This document shows, piece after piece, positions 51,611 to 60,027 of a stretch of DNA of 64,000 bases. The DNA is from Streptomyces sp. AC555_RSS877 (GTDB taxonomy: Bacteria > Actinomycetota > Actinomycetes > Streptomycetales > Streptomycetaceae): the NCBI RefSeq assembly GCF_019049245.1, contig NZ_JAGMUK010000040.1, positions 306,149 through 370,148 of the forward strand, written 5' to 3'. The notes beneath the pieces are model-generated. The model searched no databases. It worked only from the letters and a program-made list of their open reading frames with translations, and had not been told where the DNA came from. Numbering within the stretch: the stretch's first letter is position 1; each line of letters begins with the position of its first letter. A program made the position numbers and the translations under genes.

Positions 51611-51871
51611 TCCAAGCCCGCTCAAAGCGGGTCCACGGGCACCGGCGCGCCTCTGGTGTTGCTGCACACTCTGCGCACGCAGGCCGAGCACTTCCGCTTC
51701 CTCATGCCGATGATCTCCCACCAGTACACCGTGTACGCCCTCGATCTGCCGGGGATGGGCTACTCCGAGATCGTGCCCGGCTCGTCGTACGACGAGCCGG
51801 CGCTGCGCGCGGGCGTCGAGCGGCTCCTGACCGAACTCGACCTCTACGACGTGACATTGGTCGGGGAGTCG
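51596..51871 (+). pseudogene. Alpha/beta hydrolase, N-terminal fragment
   Basis: From ATG 51596 the frame reads as the start of an alpha/beta hydrolase (GAPLVLLHTLRTQAEHFRFLMPMI; YTVYALDLPGMGYSE; DVTLVGES). It stops matching exactly at the nucleophile elbow (VGES), where reverse-strand alcohol dehydrogenase sequence begins. The catalytic Ser context, acid and His are missing, so it cannot be functional. Confidence 0.7.
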
Positions 51872-52596
51872 TCCTTGGTCCGCGCCGGATCGATCACGTG
51901 GGTCGCGCCGAGCTCGGTCTCCAGCTTCAGCCGTTCCGGATTGACGTCGACCGCGACGATGGTCGTGCACCCGGCCGCCTTGGCGGCCATGACCGCGCTC
52001 AGTCCGACCGCGCCGAGACCGAACACGCCCAGGCTCTGGCCGGGGGCGGGCCGCAGGACGTTGAACACGGTGCCGGCGCCGGTCATCAGACCGCAGCCGA
52101 GGGGGCCGAGGATGTCCAGCGGCACGCCGTCGTCGACCTTGACCGCGTTGCGCACGCTGGCCACCGCGTACGCGCCGAACGAGGACTGGCCGAACCAGCT
52201 GCCGTGGACGTCCTCGTCGCGGCGGCCCATGGTCGCGGTCCCGTCGAGGCGGGTGCCGAAGTAGTTCAGCGCGGCGAACAGTTCGCAGTAGACGGGGTGC
52301 CCGGCCGTGCAGGTCGCGCATTCCCGGCAGGAGTCGAAGCTGAGTACGACGTGGTCGCCCACCGAGAGCGTCTACACGGCACCCCCGACGGCGTGGACCA
52401 CGCCCGCGCCCTCATGGCCGAGGACGACCGGGAGCGGCAGTGGGACGCCGCCGGACTGTGCCGTGAGGCCGGTGTGGCAGACGCCGACGCCCGCGATCCG
52501 GACCAGTACCGCGTCGGGGGCCAGCTCGCCGAACTCGACCTCCTCGATGGACAGTTCGGTGCCGGGCTCCCTGAGGACGGCGGCGTTCCCTTTCAT
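51872..52596 (-). pseudogene. Zinc alcohol dehydrogenase with internal amber codon and lost C-terminus
   Basis: ATG 52596 overlaps the aldehyde dehydrogenase stop (ATGA) with GGAGAGCGT before it. The frame gives MKGNAAVLREPG, GVCHTGLTAQSGG and LGHEGAGVVHAVGGAV, then TAG at 52372-52374. The same frame resumes with TLSVGDHVVLSFDSCRECATCTAGHPVYC, WFGQSSFGAYAV and VFGLGAVGLSAVMAAKAAG. It ends near 51872 in the middle of the cofactor domain. Two lesions make it a pseudogene of the aryl-alcohol dehydrogenase type. Confidence 0.82.
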
Positions 52597-53969
52597 ACGC
52601 TCTCCTTGGTGCGGTCCGCGACGGGCGGCAGTACGAGGTCGTAGACCCGTCGGTCCAGTCGTCGCGACAGGTCGATGTGGACGAACTTCTCCTCGTTGTA
52701 CTCGTCGAGCGCGTGGGGACCGAGTTCGCGGCCGAGGCCGCTGTGCTTGACGCCGCCGAAGGGGTACTCGACGCTGACCATGTGCCAGTCGTTGATCCAC
52801 ACGGTGCCTGACTCGAGGCGCCCCGCCACCTCGATGGCGGCATCGACGTCCTCACTCCACACCCCCGCCGACAGCCCGTACTCGCTGTCGTTGGCGATGG
52901 CGACCGCCTCGTCGACGCTGCCGTACGGGATGACGCAGAGGACGGGGCCGAAGATCTCCTCCTGGGCGATGCGCATGTCCGGGCGGACACCCGTGAAGAC
53001 GGTGGGCCCCACCCAGAACCCCGGGCCCTCGGGCGTCGATCCGCTGTACGCGAGGGTGGCGCCTTCCTTCTGCCCCAGTTCGATGTAACCGAGGATCCGC
53101 TCGCGCTGTTCGACGGAGACGACCGGGCCGAGGTCGGTGTCGAACTCGGCCGGATCGCCGATCTTCATCGTCTTCGCCCGCTCGATCAGCCTGGCGACGA
53201 AGTCGTCGTGGAGGGCCTCGGGGAGCAGCAGCCTGGTGCCGGACTCGCAGGCCTGCCCCGAGTACAGCATGCAGGCGAACAGTGCGCCGTCGACCGCCGT
53301 GTCCAGATCGGCGTCGGCGAGCACGACGTTGGCGCCCTTGCCCCCCAGCTCCAGCGTGACCCGCTTGACGTTGTCCGCCGCCAGCCTGCTGATCTCCCGG
53401 CCCACGGCGGTCGAGCCGGTGAAGGCGATCTTGCGTACGTCCGGATGCACGGCCAGCCGCGCGCCCACCTCCTCGCCCTCCCCGGTGACGATGTTGAGGA
53501 CGCCCGGCGGGAGTCCGGCCTCGTGGGCGGCCTCGGCGGGGGCGAGGAGGGTGAGGGGGGTCTTCTCGTCCGGCTTGAGGACGATGCAGTTGCCTGCCGC
53601 GAGCGCGGGACCGAGTTTCCAGACGGCCAGCAGGAGGGGGAGGTTCCAGGGGACGATGCCGGCCACGACGCCGATGGGCTCCCTGCGGACCACTCCGGTG
53701 GCGAGCGTGGGATAGGACAGCTGCGGGCCGGGGCGCTCGAGGGCGTAACTCCGGGCGAGGTCGGCGAAGTACTGCAGATGAGAGATGGAGTAGCCGACGT
53801 GGAAGGCCATGGCCTGCCGGATCGTGACTCCGTTCTCCTTGATGTGCGGCTCGACGAGTTCGTCCATCCGCTCGGCGAGCTTCGCCACGATCGCCGACAT
53901 CACCTCGGCCCGTTCCTCGGGGCTCTTGCCGCGCCATTCGCCGCGCTCATGAGCCCCCGGTACCGGCAT
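52593..53969 (-). CDS. Aldehyde dehydrogenase, N-terminally truncated
   Basis: The 458-residue frame has GIVPWNLPLLLAVWKLGPALAAGN, FTGSTAVGREIS, the catalytic Glu in LELGGKGANVV and Cys in GQACESGTR, and EEIFGPVLCV. The PWN motif lies near residue 108 instead of about 155, so roughly 45-50 N-terminal residues are missing. Genuine homology begins at GEWRGKSPEERAEVM (about 53946); the residues before it come from the junction. It is coupled to the broken alcohol dehydrogenase, and probably inactive or reduced, since the missing part belongs to the cofactor and oligomer region. Confidence 0.75.
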   Translation of the reverse strand: MPVPGAHERGEWRGKSPEERAEVMSAIVAKLAERMDELVEPHIKENGVTIRQAMAFHVGYSISHLQYFADLARSYALERPGPQLSYPTLATGVVRREPIGVVAGIVPWNLPLLLAVWKLGPALAAGNCIVLKPDEKTPLTLLAPAEAAHEAGLPPGVLNIVTGEGEEVGARLAVHPDVRKIAFTGSTAVGREISRLAADNVKRVTLELGGKGANVVLADADLDTAVDGALFACMLYSGQACESGTRLLLPEALHDDFVARLIERAKTMKIGDPAEFDTDLGPVVSVEQRERILGYIELGQKEGATLAYSGSTPEGPGFWVGPTVFTGVRPDMRIAQEEIFGPVLCVIPYGSVDEAVAIANDSEYGLSAGVWSEDVDAAIEVAGRLESGTVWINDWHMVSVEYPFGGVKHSGLGRELGPHALDEYNEEKFVHIDLSRRLDRRVYDLVLPPVADRTKESV

Positions 53970-54530
53970 CGAGAGCGGCGGTCAGCCGGTGACCGACGCC
54001 GAGGGAAAGCCCGTCTCCTCGCGCTGGTTCGGCCAGTCCTCGTTCGCCACCCACGCCGTGGTGGACGTACGCAGCACGGTCGTCGTCGACCCGGATCTGC
54101 CGCTGGAGCTCCTCGCCCCAGTGGGCTGCGGCATCCAGACCGGCGCCGGATCGATCCTGCTCGCCCTCGGCGTCCGCGCCGGTTCGCGCGTCGTGGTGTT
54201 CGGCGTGGGCGGCGTGGGTCTCGCGGCCGTGATGGCGGCCAAGGTCGCCGGGGCCGCCACGATCGTGGCGGTCGATCTGCACGAGAACCGGCTCGACCTG
54301 GCCCAGGAACTCGGCGCCACTCATGTCCTGCTGGGCAGCGTCGGCGACGTTCCTCGGCAGCTCCGCAAGATCACCGGGGGAGGAGCCGACTACATCCTGG
54401 ACACCACCGGGGCCCCGGAGGTGATCAGGGACGGGGTCGACAGCCTGCGGGGCAGGGGAACCATCGGCCTGGTCGGCGCCCAGTCCCGCGACCTCGTCCT
54501 CGGCCCCGCCGCTCTGTCCACCGGCAAGGG
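53953..54530 (+). pseudogene. Zinc alcohol dehydrogenase, internal/C-terminal fragment
   Basis: The frame opens after TGA 53950 and reads GGQPVTDAEGKPVSSRWFGQSSFATHAVV, APVGCGIQTGAGSILLALGV, VFGVGGVGLAAVMAAKVAG and ITGGGADYILDTTGAPEVI, which is the cofactor half of an aryl-alcohol dehydrogenase. The N-terminal catalytic domain is absent and homology stops near 54530 (ALSTGKG). It is a different paralogue from the reverse-strand dehydrogenase at 51872. GTG 53989 is only an accidental start. Confidence 0.7.
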
Positions 54531-54577
54531 AACCCCGATGTGTTTGCGTGCCGCCTCGCCCGACTCCCCCATGCGGG

Positions 54578-54587
54578 GAAGCGCTTC
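54578..54587. promoter_or_regulatory. LacI-type operator, upstream copy
   Basis: GAAGCGCTTC is a perfect palindrome followed by GACG, about 160 bp before the GH5 start. The same element recurs at 54677-54686. LacI-family regulators of polysaccharide use bind such CG-centred sites. Confidence 0.45.
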
Positions 54588-54676
54588 GACGCGCAACCTC
54601 TCGACTCGATGGAGGTTCCATGCGGGTTGGCCCGTTCTCTCTGTCGCCAGGTTGCGCTAGGCTCCCGCCCCGCGTT

Positions 54677-54686
54677 GAAGCGCTTC
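54677..54686. promoter_or_regulatory. LacI-type operator of the GH5 gene
   Basis: A second GAAGCGCTTC palindrome, also followed by GACG, lies 55 bp before the GH5 start. No LacI gene is adjacent. Confidence 0.5.
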
Positions 54687-54740
54687 GACGATCGATGCCT
54701 TCGATGTGGGGGAAGGCCTTTCGACTCAATGGAGAGTTCT

Positions 54741-56459
54741 ATGCCGAGTTCAGCCGGTTTCACTCGCCGCCAGGTTATGACGACCTCCGCGGCCCTCGCC
54801 GTCGCGGCGCTGTCCACGCCATCGGCCGCCCAGGCCGCTGCCCGGTCCACTGGTTCCGCCGCGTCGGCGTCCGCACTGGACGTAGTCGCAGACATGCAGC
54901 CCGGCTGGAACCTGGGCAACAGCTTCGAGGCCATCGGCGCCGACGAGACGGCGTGGGGCAACCCTCGGGTGACCCAGGCGTTCTTCCGCAAGGTGAAGGC
55001 GCAGGGCTTCAAGAGCATCCGGATACCGGTGACCTGGGGCCAGCACGAGGGTCCTGCTCCGGCCTACACCCTCGACCCGGTGTTCCTGGCCAGGCTCAAG
55101 CAGGTGGTCGACTGGGCCCTGGCCGATGGTTTCTACGTTCTGATCAACATGCACGGCGACGCGTGGCAGTGGGTGCCGAACATGCCGGCCCAGCATGACG
55201 CGGTCCTGGCCCAGTACACGGCCACCTGGCAGCAGATCGCGGCCGCCTTCCGGGACGAGCCGCGACGACTGCTTTTCGAGAGCATCAACGAGCCCTTCTT
55301 CAACGGCAGTGCCGGCGACGAGCAGAACGCCGTCCTGATGAACGAGCTCAACACGACCTTCCACTCCGTCGTGCGCGCGACCGGCGGAGGCAATACCGAC
55401 CGGCTGCTTGTCATGCCGACCCTGGGGGACACCCCGGATCAGCCCAAGATCGACACCCTGCTCGCCACCTTCGCCGCGCTCGACGACCCGAACCTCGTGG
55501 CCTCGATCCACTACTACAGCTTCTGGCCCTTCAGCGTGAACCTCGCCGGTTACACGACCTTCAACGCGGTCACCCAGCAGGATCTGACCGACACGTTCGA
55601 CCTGCTGCACAGGTCCTTCGTGGCCAAGGGGATCCCGGTCGTCGTCGGTGAGTACGGGCTGCTCGGCTGGGATTCCGGCCCCGGCACGGTCGAACAGGGG
55701 GAGACGCTCAAGTACCTCGAGTATCTCGGCTACTACGCGCGGTACCGGGGCTTGACCACGATGCTGTGGGACAACGGCAGTCGCTTCAACCGCCGCACCA
55801 TGCAATGGAACGACCCGAGCCTCTATGCGCAGATACGTTCGAGCTGGACCGGGCGCTCCGGTACCGCGTCCACCGATCAGCTCTTCGTGCTCAAGGGCAA
55901 GACCCCGACGGACGCGACGGTCACGCTGAACCTCAACGGCACCAGGCTGATGAGGATCGATGTCGGCACCCGCCACCTGGTCCGGGGCGTGGACTACACC
56001 GTCAGCGGCAACACGCTGACCATCGCAGCGGCGACGCTCAGCCGGCTGACCGCGTCGCAGGAGCACGGTACGAATGCCGTTCTCTCCCTCCGGTTCACGG
56101 ACGGAATTCCCTGGGTCATCAACGTCATCACCTATGACAAGCCGGTGCTGACGAGCGCGACGGGTACGACGACCTCGCTGGTGATACCCACCGCGTTCAA
56201 CGGCGACAAGCTGGCGACCATGGAAGCCGTCTACGCCGACGGCACCGCCGCCGGTCCGCAGTCCTGGACGACGTACAAGCAGTTCAATGTGGCCTTCACG
56301 CCGGACTACACCGCAGGCACGATCACCTTGCCGACCGCGTTCTTCGACGGTGTCACCGACGGCGCCGCCGTGACCCTCACCTTCCACTTCTGGAGCGGGG
56401 CGATCTTGACGTACACGTTGACCAGGTCCGGCACCGCGGTCACGGGCACCTCCGCCTGA
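54741..56459 (+). CDS. Secreted GH5-family glycoside hydrolase with X2-type module
   Basis: The 572-aa protein has a Tat-like signal (TRRQVMTTSAALAVAALSTP, cleavage after AQA near residue 31). The catalytic domain (about 48-370) shows GWNLGNSFEAIG, FKSIRIPVTWGQH, the acid/base Glu in ESINEPFF and the nucleophile Glu in VVVGEYG, typical of GH5 endoglucanases. A CBM_X2-like Ig module follows (LNLNGTRLMRI; DYTVSGNTLTIAAATL), then about 100 residues of beta-rich sequence. ATG 54741 has GGAGAG. It probably degrades cellulose or a related beta-glucan; duplicated operators suggest sugar induction. Confidence 0.87.
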   Translation: MPSSAGFTRRQVMTTSAALAVAALSTPSAAQAAARSTGSAASASALDVVADMQPGWNLGNSFEAIGADETAWGNPRVTQAFFRKVKAQGFKSIRIPVTWGQHEGPAPAYTLDPVFLARLKQVVDWALADGFYVLINMHGDAWQWVPNMPAQHDAVLAQYTATWQQIAAAFRDEPRRLLFESINEPFFNGSAGDEQNAVLMNELNTTFHSVVRATGGGNTDRLLVMPTLGDTPDQPKIDTLLATFAALDDPNLVASIHYYSFWPFSVNLAGYTTFNAVTQQDLTDTFDLLHRSFVAKGIPVVVGEYGLLGWDSGPGTVEQGETLKYLEYLGYYARYRGLTTMLWDNGSRFNRRTMQWNDPSLYAQIRSSWTGRSGTASTDQLFVLKGKTPTDATVTLNLNGTRLMRIDVGTRHLVRGVDYTVSGNTLTIAAATLSRLTASQEHGTNAVLSLRFTDGIPWVINVITYDKPVLTSATGTTTSLVIPTAFNGDKLATMEAVYADGTAAGPQSWTTYKQFNVAFTPDYTAGTITLPTAFFDGVTDGAAVTLTFHFWSGAILTYTLTRSGTAVTGTSA

Positions 56460-56488
56460 AAACGGTCTGTCAGCAATGGGAGGGTGTC

Positions 56489-56700
56489 TCATGTGGTGAG
56501 TTCGGCGAGCTTCTTGTAGCAGGTCAGTGCTGCTGCGAGGCCGAGGAGGGCGAGGAAGTGACTGCCCTCGCGTTCGTATCGGACGGTGAGCCGGCGGTAG
56601 CCGAACAGCCAGGAGATCGACCGCTCGGTCTTCCAGCGGTGGCGGCCGAGCCGCTCGCCGGACTCGCCCCCGGACGCGCGATCCGCGGGATCTGGCGGCG
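56489..56700 (-). mobile_element. IS5-type transposase, C-terminal remnant
   Basis: The minus strand reads ERLGRHRWKTERSISWLFGYRRLTVRYERE then HFLALLGLAAALTCYKKL, the C-terminal DDE-domain end (with the catalytic Glu in KTERS) of IS5-family transposases common in Streptomyces. Sequence upstream of it is unrelated, so it is a fragment. GGGAGGGTGTCTC just beyond the stop may be a terminal inverted repeat. Confidence 0.75.
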
Positions 56701-56739
56701 GGCGCGGAGCCAGGTGAGGTGGTCGGCGGAGTAAAGCGC

Positions 56740-57215
56740 CTAATAGGCATGTGGGTTGGCCGGTTGGGCCGATCGGCAGGGGCCAGAGTGGGACGTCTGG
56801 GATATACGCAGCGCCAGGAGTGCTTCGACAAGACGGACGCGGCTCAGGCCCCTGCCATGTCGGCTCCAGTCGCCGTACCGTGCCGTGATTCGAGCCGTTC
56901 CCAGAGCCACCTCCCAATCGGCCAGAGCCTTCGAGCTCTTCACGAGAGCGAGGACTTTGGGCAGGGCTGGGGCCACGGACGGCTGATGGGGTGGTGCGCC
57001 CGAGATCGCTTCAATTAGGTCGCCGGGTGGTCCTGCCGCGGCTTGATGCCGACCGACAGCGAAGCCCTGGCGCCGAGTCCGTCCAACACCGCCCGGTGCA
57101 GCCGGAGCCACAGGCCCGCCTCGGTCCACACTGCGAACCGGCGATGTGCGTAGCGGGACAAGGCCAGCCGCAGCCGGAGGCAGCCGGTGAAGACCCAGTC
57201 GCTCGCTCGGGTGAT
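56740..57215 (-). mobile_element. IS5-type transposase, further degenerate fragments
   Basis: On the minus strand around 57015-57190 the frame reads SRYAHRRFAVWTEAGLWL and RLHRAVLDGLGARA, like the N-terminal part of IS5-type transposases. A second stretch near 56800-56900 (WSRHGRGLSRVRLVEALLAL) looks like a degraded HGSGLGxxRWVVE C-terminal motif. Frames are interrupted. The pieces may come from one or two decayed elements. Confidence 0.5.
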
Positions 57216-57659
57216 TTGGATGTCGGGGTGAGTCTGCCTGGTAGGTGTGGTGTGGCGCTGTGGGGTCGTCTCGCAAGGACGTGGACGCCACCCAGGCCCG
57301 CCAAAACCACGGGTGGTGTCCGGAACGGACCTCCAATCGGTGCCAGCGAAGTCTCCAGGATTGCCGTCCTGGAGGCCTTCGTATACCTGGCCCCGCATCA
57401 GAGGCAGGCGTCCCCACCGCGGCTCGACCGAGATCGACTCGGAGTGCCGCCAGAGGAGTTACAGCCTGATCGACACCGCCCCGACCTCGGCCGACTCAGG
57501 GCCAGAACAGAGGGCGATTTCCTCTGACTGGCTCCGAGCAGCTCGGGTCGAACCCGGGTTGAATCAGAGCGCTTTCCTCTGACTGTCTCCGATCGCCTCT
57601 GCAACCCGACCTAGCAGGTCACAACCGATCCGGCCCGCGAAAGCGCAGGTCAGAAAGGT
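57216..57659. other. Non-coding remnant DNA
   Basis: About 440 bp between transposase remnants and the DinB fragment. No gene with normal codon pattern is seen; composition is less GC-biased than the flanks, consistent with old mobile-element debris. Confidence 0.5.
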
Positions 57660-57791
57660 GCCTCAGGAAACGCGGAGTTCGGTGACACCGACGTGCGGTT
57701 CGTCCTCGAGCACGTCATCGAGGAGTACGCGCGCCACGTCGGCCACGCGGACCTCCTCCGCGAAGCCATCGACGGTGCGGTCGGCGAGTGA
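57660..57791 (+). pseudogene. Mini-DinB (DUF664) C-terminal fragment
   Basis: The frame ending at TGA 57789-57791 reads GDTDVRFVLEHVIEEYARHVG then HADLLREAIDGAVGE, the conserved last helix of DUF664 mini-DinB proteins (thiol-dependent hydrolase fold). Nothing upstream encodes the remaining 120 or so residues and no start codon is present. It was probably truncated by the events that left the transposase debris. Confidence 0.7.
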
Positions 57792-57822
57792 CCCGCCCTC
57801 CTGCCGTAGGCCGTACCGCCTC

Positions 57823-58410
57823 TCAAGGGGTGAGCACAGCCGGTCGGTTGTCCGGATACGGGCGTTCCGCGGGGAGGAGTCGCCGGGCAGCATCCAGGTC
57901 CTCGTCCCGAACCAGGGCGTGGATCCTGTGCGCGAGTGGGGTCACGTCGGTGATGGAGACCGTCCACTCGTCCGCGTAGCGGTGTGCCGCCTCGCCGGTG
58001 AGCCCCAGTTGCAGCGAGCGATGGCCAAGAGGTCGTAGGCGCAGGTCACGCTCGGGGTCCCATTGCACTCGGGCCGGTGCCCGCTGCAACTGGCGTTTCC
58101 AGGTGGCGCGGTCGGGATGCAGTCCGTGCTCGTAGTGCGTCAGGCAGGCGTGCTCCAGCGCCCACTCGAAGCCCTCACGGGTGATCTCGACGGCGAGGAC
58201 GGTCTCCTGGCCTTCCTTGGTGCCCCACCCGCAGCGATACATCATCCAGAGGAACGACGGCTTGATCCAGGTCATGCGGTCCCGCTGCCAGGCCGCTGGA
58301 AAGCGGCCGTCCCGGGCCGCGGACAGGCCGATCTCCGGTCTGTACGCCTGATACACGGTGACCGTGGAGGCCGTGTAGAGGGCGCGGATCTGGTGCTTGG
58401 GTTCTGTCAC
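57823..58410 (-). CDS. DUF4291 family protein
   Basis: The 195-residue protein has the DUF4291 landmarks IRALYTASTVTVYQAYRPEIG, RMTWIKPSFLWMMYRCGWGTK, VLAVEITREGFEWALEHACLTHYE, VQWDPERDLRLRPLGHRSLQLGL and DVTPLAHRIHALV. Function is unknown. GTG 58410 gives the standard N-terminus; the longer frame is not conserved. It stands alone. Confidence 0.85.
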   Translation of the reverse strand: MTEPKHQIRALYTASTVTVYQAYRPEIGLSAARDGRFPAAWQRDRMTWIKPSFLWMMYRCGWGTKEGQETVLAVEITREGFEWALEHACLTHYEHGLHPDRATWKRQLQRAPARVQWDPERDLRLRPLGHRSLQLGLTGEAAHRYADEWTVSITDVTPLAHRIHALVRDEDLDAARRLLPAERPYPDNRPAVLTP

Positions 58411-58825
58411 GGAGCCAGAGTGGCTGGCGCTGTTCGATGCGCGCCATCGAATTGTCCCAAGCCCCGGCTGCCGGCAACGTCTGGAGTATCCGCAACGGTG
58501 GCAGCAGGTGCGACAGTCGTGGCGGCTCCGACCTGGCACGAACGCCAGGGCGCGCCCCCCGGCAGCGGGCGAAATGGGTCGAAGCGAGAGGCTGGGCGCT
58601 GGTGGTTTGCGGCCGTGGATCTCTTCTCGCGCACCTCCCGGACGCGGCGGAGCCGCCCGCCGAAGGGCTCGCCCGGTCGCGAGAGTTGCTGGAGAAGATC
58701 GCCGGTGCGGCGTTTCCCCCCGCCGTTCTCGGACAAGGACGCGCTGCTGACCGGCACCGGACGGCGTGCCCCTGCCGAAGCGGAACAGTCGTCATCAGCC
58801 CAACAGGCGGCCTGCCCGGCGGCGC
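58411..58825. other. Gap without recognisable gene
   Basis: About 415 bp upstream of the DUF4291 gene. Several short frames are open but none resembles a known family or has a ribosome site. Confidence 0.5.
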
Positions 58826-59659
58826 CTAAACCGGCGCGAAGGCGCGCAGTTCGTCCGCGCCGGCTCGCACGACGCCGTAACTGTGCTCCGGCACCTCGTT
58901 CCAGGCTCCTGGCAGATCGCCCAGGGGCTCGGACACGACGAGGCGTGTTTCCTCGGACAGGTTCTGCAGGAACGACATGTCGGGGTGCAGCGCCCGTAGT
59001 GAGTCCACGCGGCTGCTGTAGTACAGCGAGCGGGCGTCGCCCTCGCTGGCGTAGCGGAACGCCCAGACACTCGTGCCGTCGGTGGTCGCGACGGTCATCT
59101 GCAGCGGGGCGGCGATGCCGTGTGCGTGGCCTGTGCGCTCAACCAGCCCGGCCATCCGGGCCACCGCACCAGGAGGGTCGTCCTCGAGTCCGAACGTGAG
59201 GGCCAGGAAGAACATCACCTCGGAATCCGTGGACCCCTCGATGTCGGCGAACAGCGAAGGGTCCACGGCCAGGCAGAGTTCCCTGCGCAACAGCGGGAAG
59301 CCGGCAATGGCTCCGTTGTGCATCCACATCCAGCGGCCGTGCCGGAAGGGGTGGCTGTTGGTCTGCTGCACGGCCGTACCCGTCGACGCGCGGATGTGGG
59401 CGAAGAAGAGGGGAGACGTGACGTGCCCGGCGATCTCCCGGAGATTGCGGTTGTTCCATGCCGGTCCGGTCTCGCGGACGACGGCCGGGGTGCTGAGGTC
59501 GGGGTCCTGCGCGTACCAGCCGACGCCGAAGCCGTCCCCGTTGGTCGTCTCCACGCCCAGGCGGGAGTGCAGGCTCTGGTCGATGAGTGAGTGCGCTGGT
59601 TTGTACAGGATGGTTTCGAGGAGTTGAGGGGTTCCCGAGTAGACGAGCCACCGGCACAT
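58826..59659 (-). CDS. Class II glutamine amidotransferase (EgtC-like)
   Basis: The 277-aa protein begins MCRWLVYSG, placing the N-terminal nucleophile Cys at position 2. Other class II motifs are TNGDGFGVGWYA, LFFAHIRASTG, QQTNSHPFRHGRWMWMHNGAIAGF and GSTDSEVMFFLAL. It is a stand-alone domain like EgtC and YafJ; no ergothioneine genes are near, so the substrate is uncertain. ATG 59659 is required for Cys2. Confidence 0.85.
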   Translation of the reverse strand: MCRWLVYSGTPQLLETILYKPAHSLIDQSLHSRLGVETTNGDGFGVGWYAQDPDLSTPAVVRETGPAWNNRNLREIAGHVTSPLFFAHIRASTGTAVQQTNSHPFRHGRWMWMHNGAIAGFPLLRRELCLAVDPSLFADIEGSTDSEVMFFLALTFGLEDDPPGAVARMAGLVERTGHAHGIAAPLQMTVATTDGTSVWAFRYASEGDARSLYYSSRVDSLRALHPDMSFLQNLSEETRLVVSEPLGDLPGAWNEVPEHSYGVVRAGADELRAFAPV

Positions 59660-60027
59660 GGCGATCACCCTTTCCACGCCCGACACCGACGCCCTCCCGG
59701 CTGATGTCGCGGCGGGACGGGCCGATGGTCATCACCGACCCGGGGAAGCGGCCGAGCCTCGGCGGCCGGAGAGCACGCGGGCGTATCCGGCCGCGCACCG
59801 CGTGCAGGTTGGCACGCGGTTTCTCCTCCCACGGTCGCTCGTCAAGCCGTTGATCGCATACGGACGCAGCACGGAAGCGAACATGCCGGTCCGGCCTCCG
59901 GACCTCGCCGTGTGTTCCTTCCGGTGCCGCAGGCGGCGAGGGCGGCATGCGTACGGCAGGTCATGGCAACCCCTGAGCACTCCTGAACCGGTGCCCCACC
60001 GACGGCCGTGCGCAGGTCCGTCCGGCG
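59660..60027. other. Gap without recognisable gene
   Basis: About 370 bp between the amidotransferase start and the helicase stop. No convincing gene; it should contain the amidotransferase promoter and the helicase terminator. Confidence 0.5.

Noticed and set aside
52375..53969. Intact aldehyde/alcohol dehydrogenase operon
   Set aside because: The aldehyde dehydrogenase lacks its N-terminus and the alcohol dehydrogenase has an amber codon and no C-terminus, so a working operon is not credible.
54578..54686. Short CRISPR-like repeat array
   Set aside because: Only two copies of the GAAGCGCTTC unit exist, 99 bp apart, each attached to a gene-start-like leader; they fit operators and not repeats with spacers.
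53208..56459. Apparent 1083-aa plus-strand protein ending in GH5
   Set aside because: The upstream part is antisense to the aldehyde dehydrogenase and out of frame with the dehydrogenase fragment; the signal peptide and ribosome site fix the start at 54741.
54750..56831. Minus-strand open frame of 693 aa opposite GH5
   Set aside because: Antisense shadow; the GH5 sense frame has unmistakable catalytic motifs.
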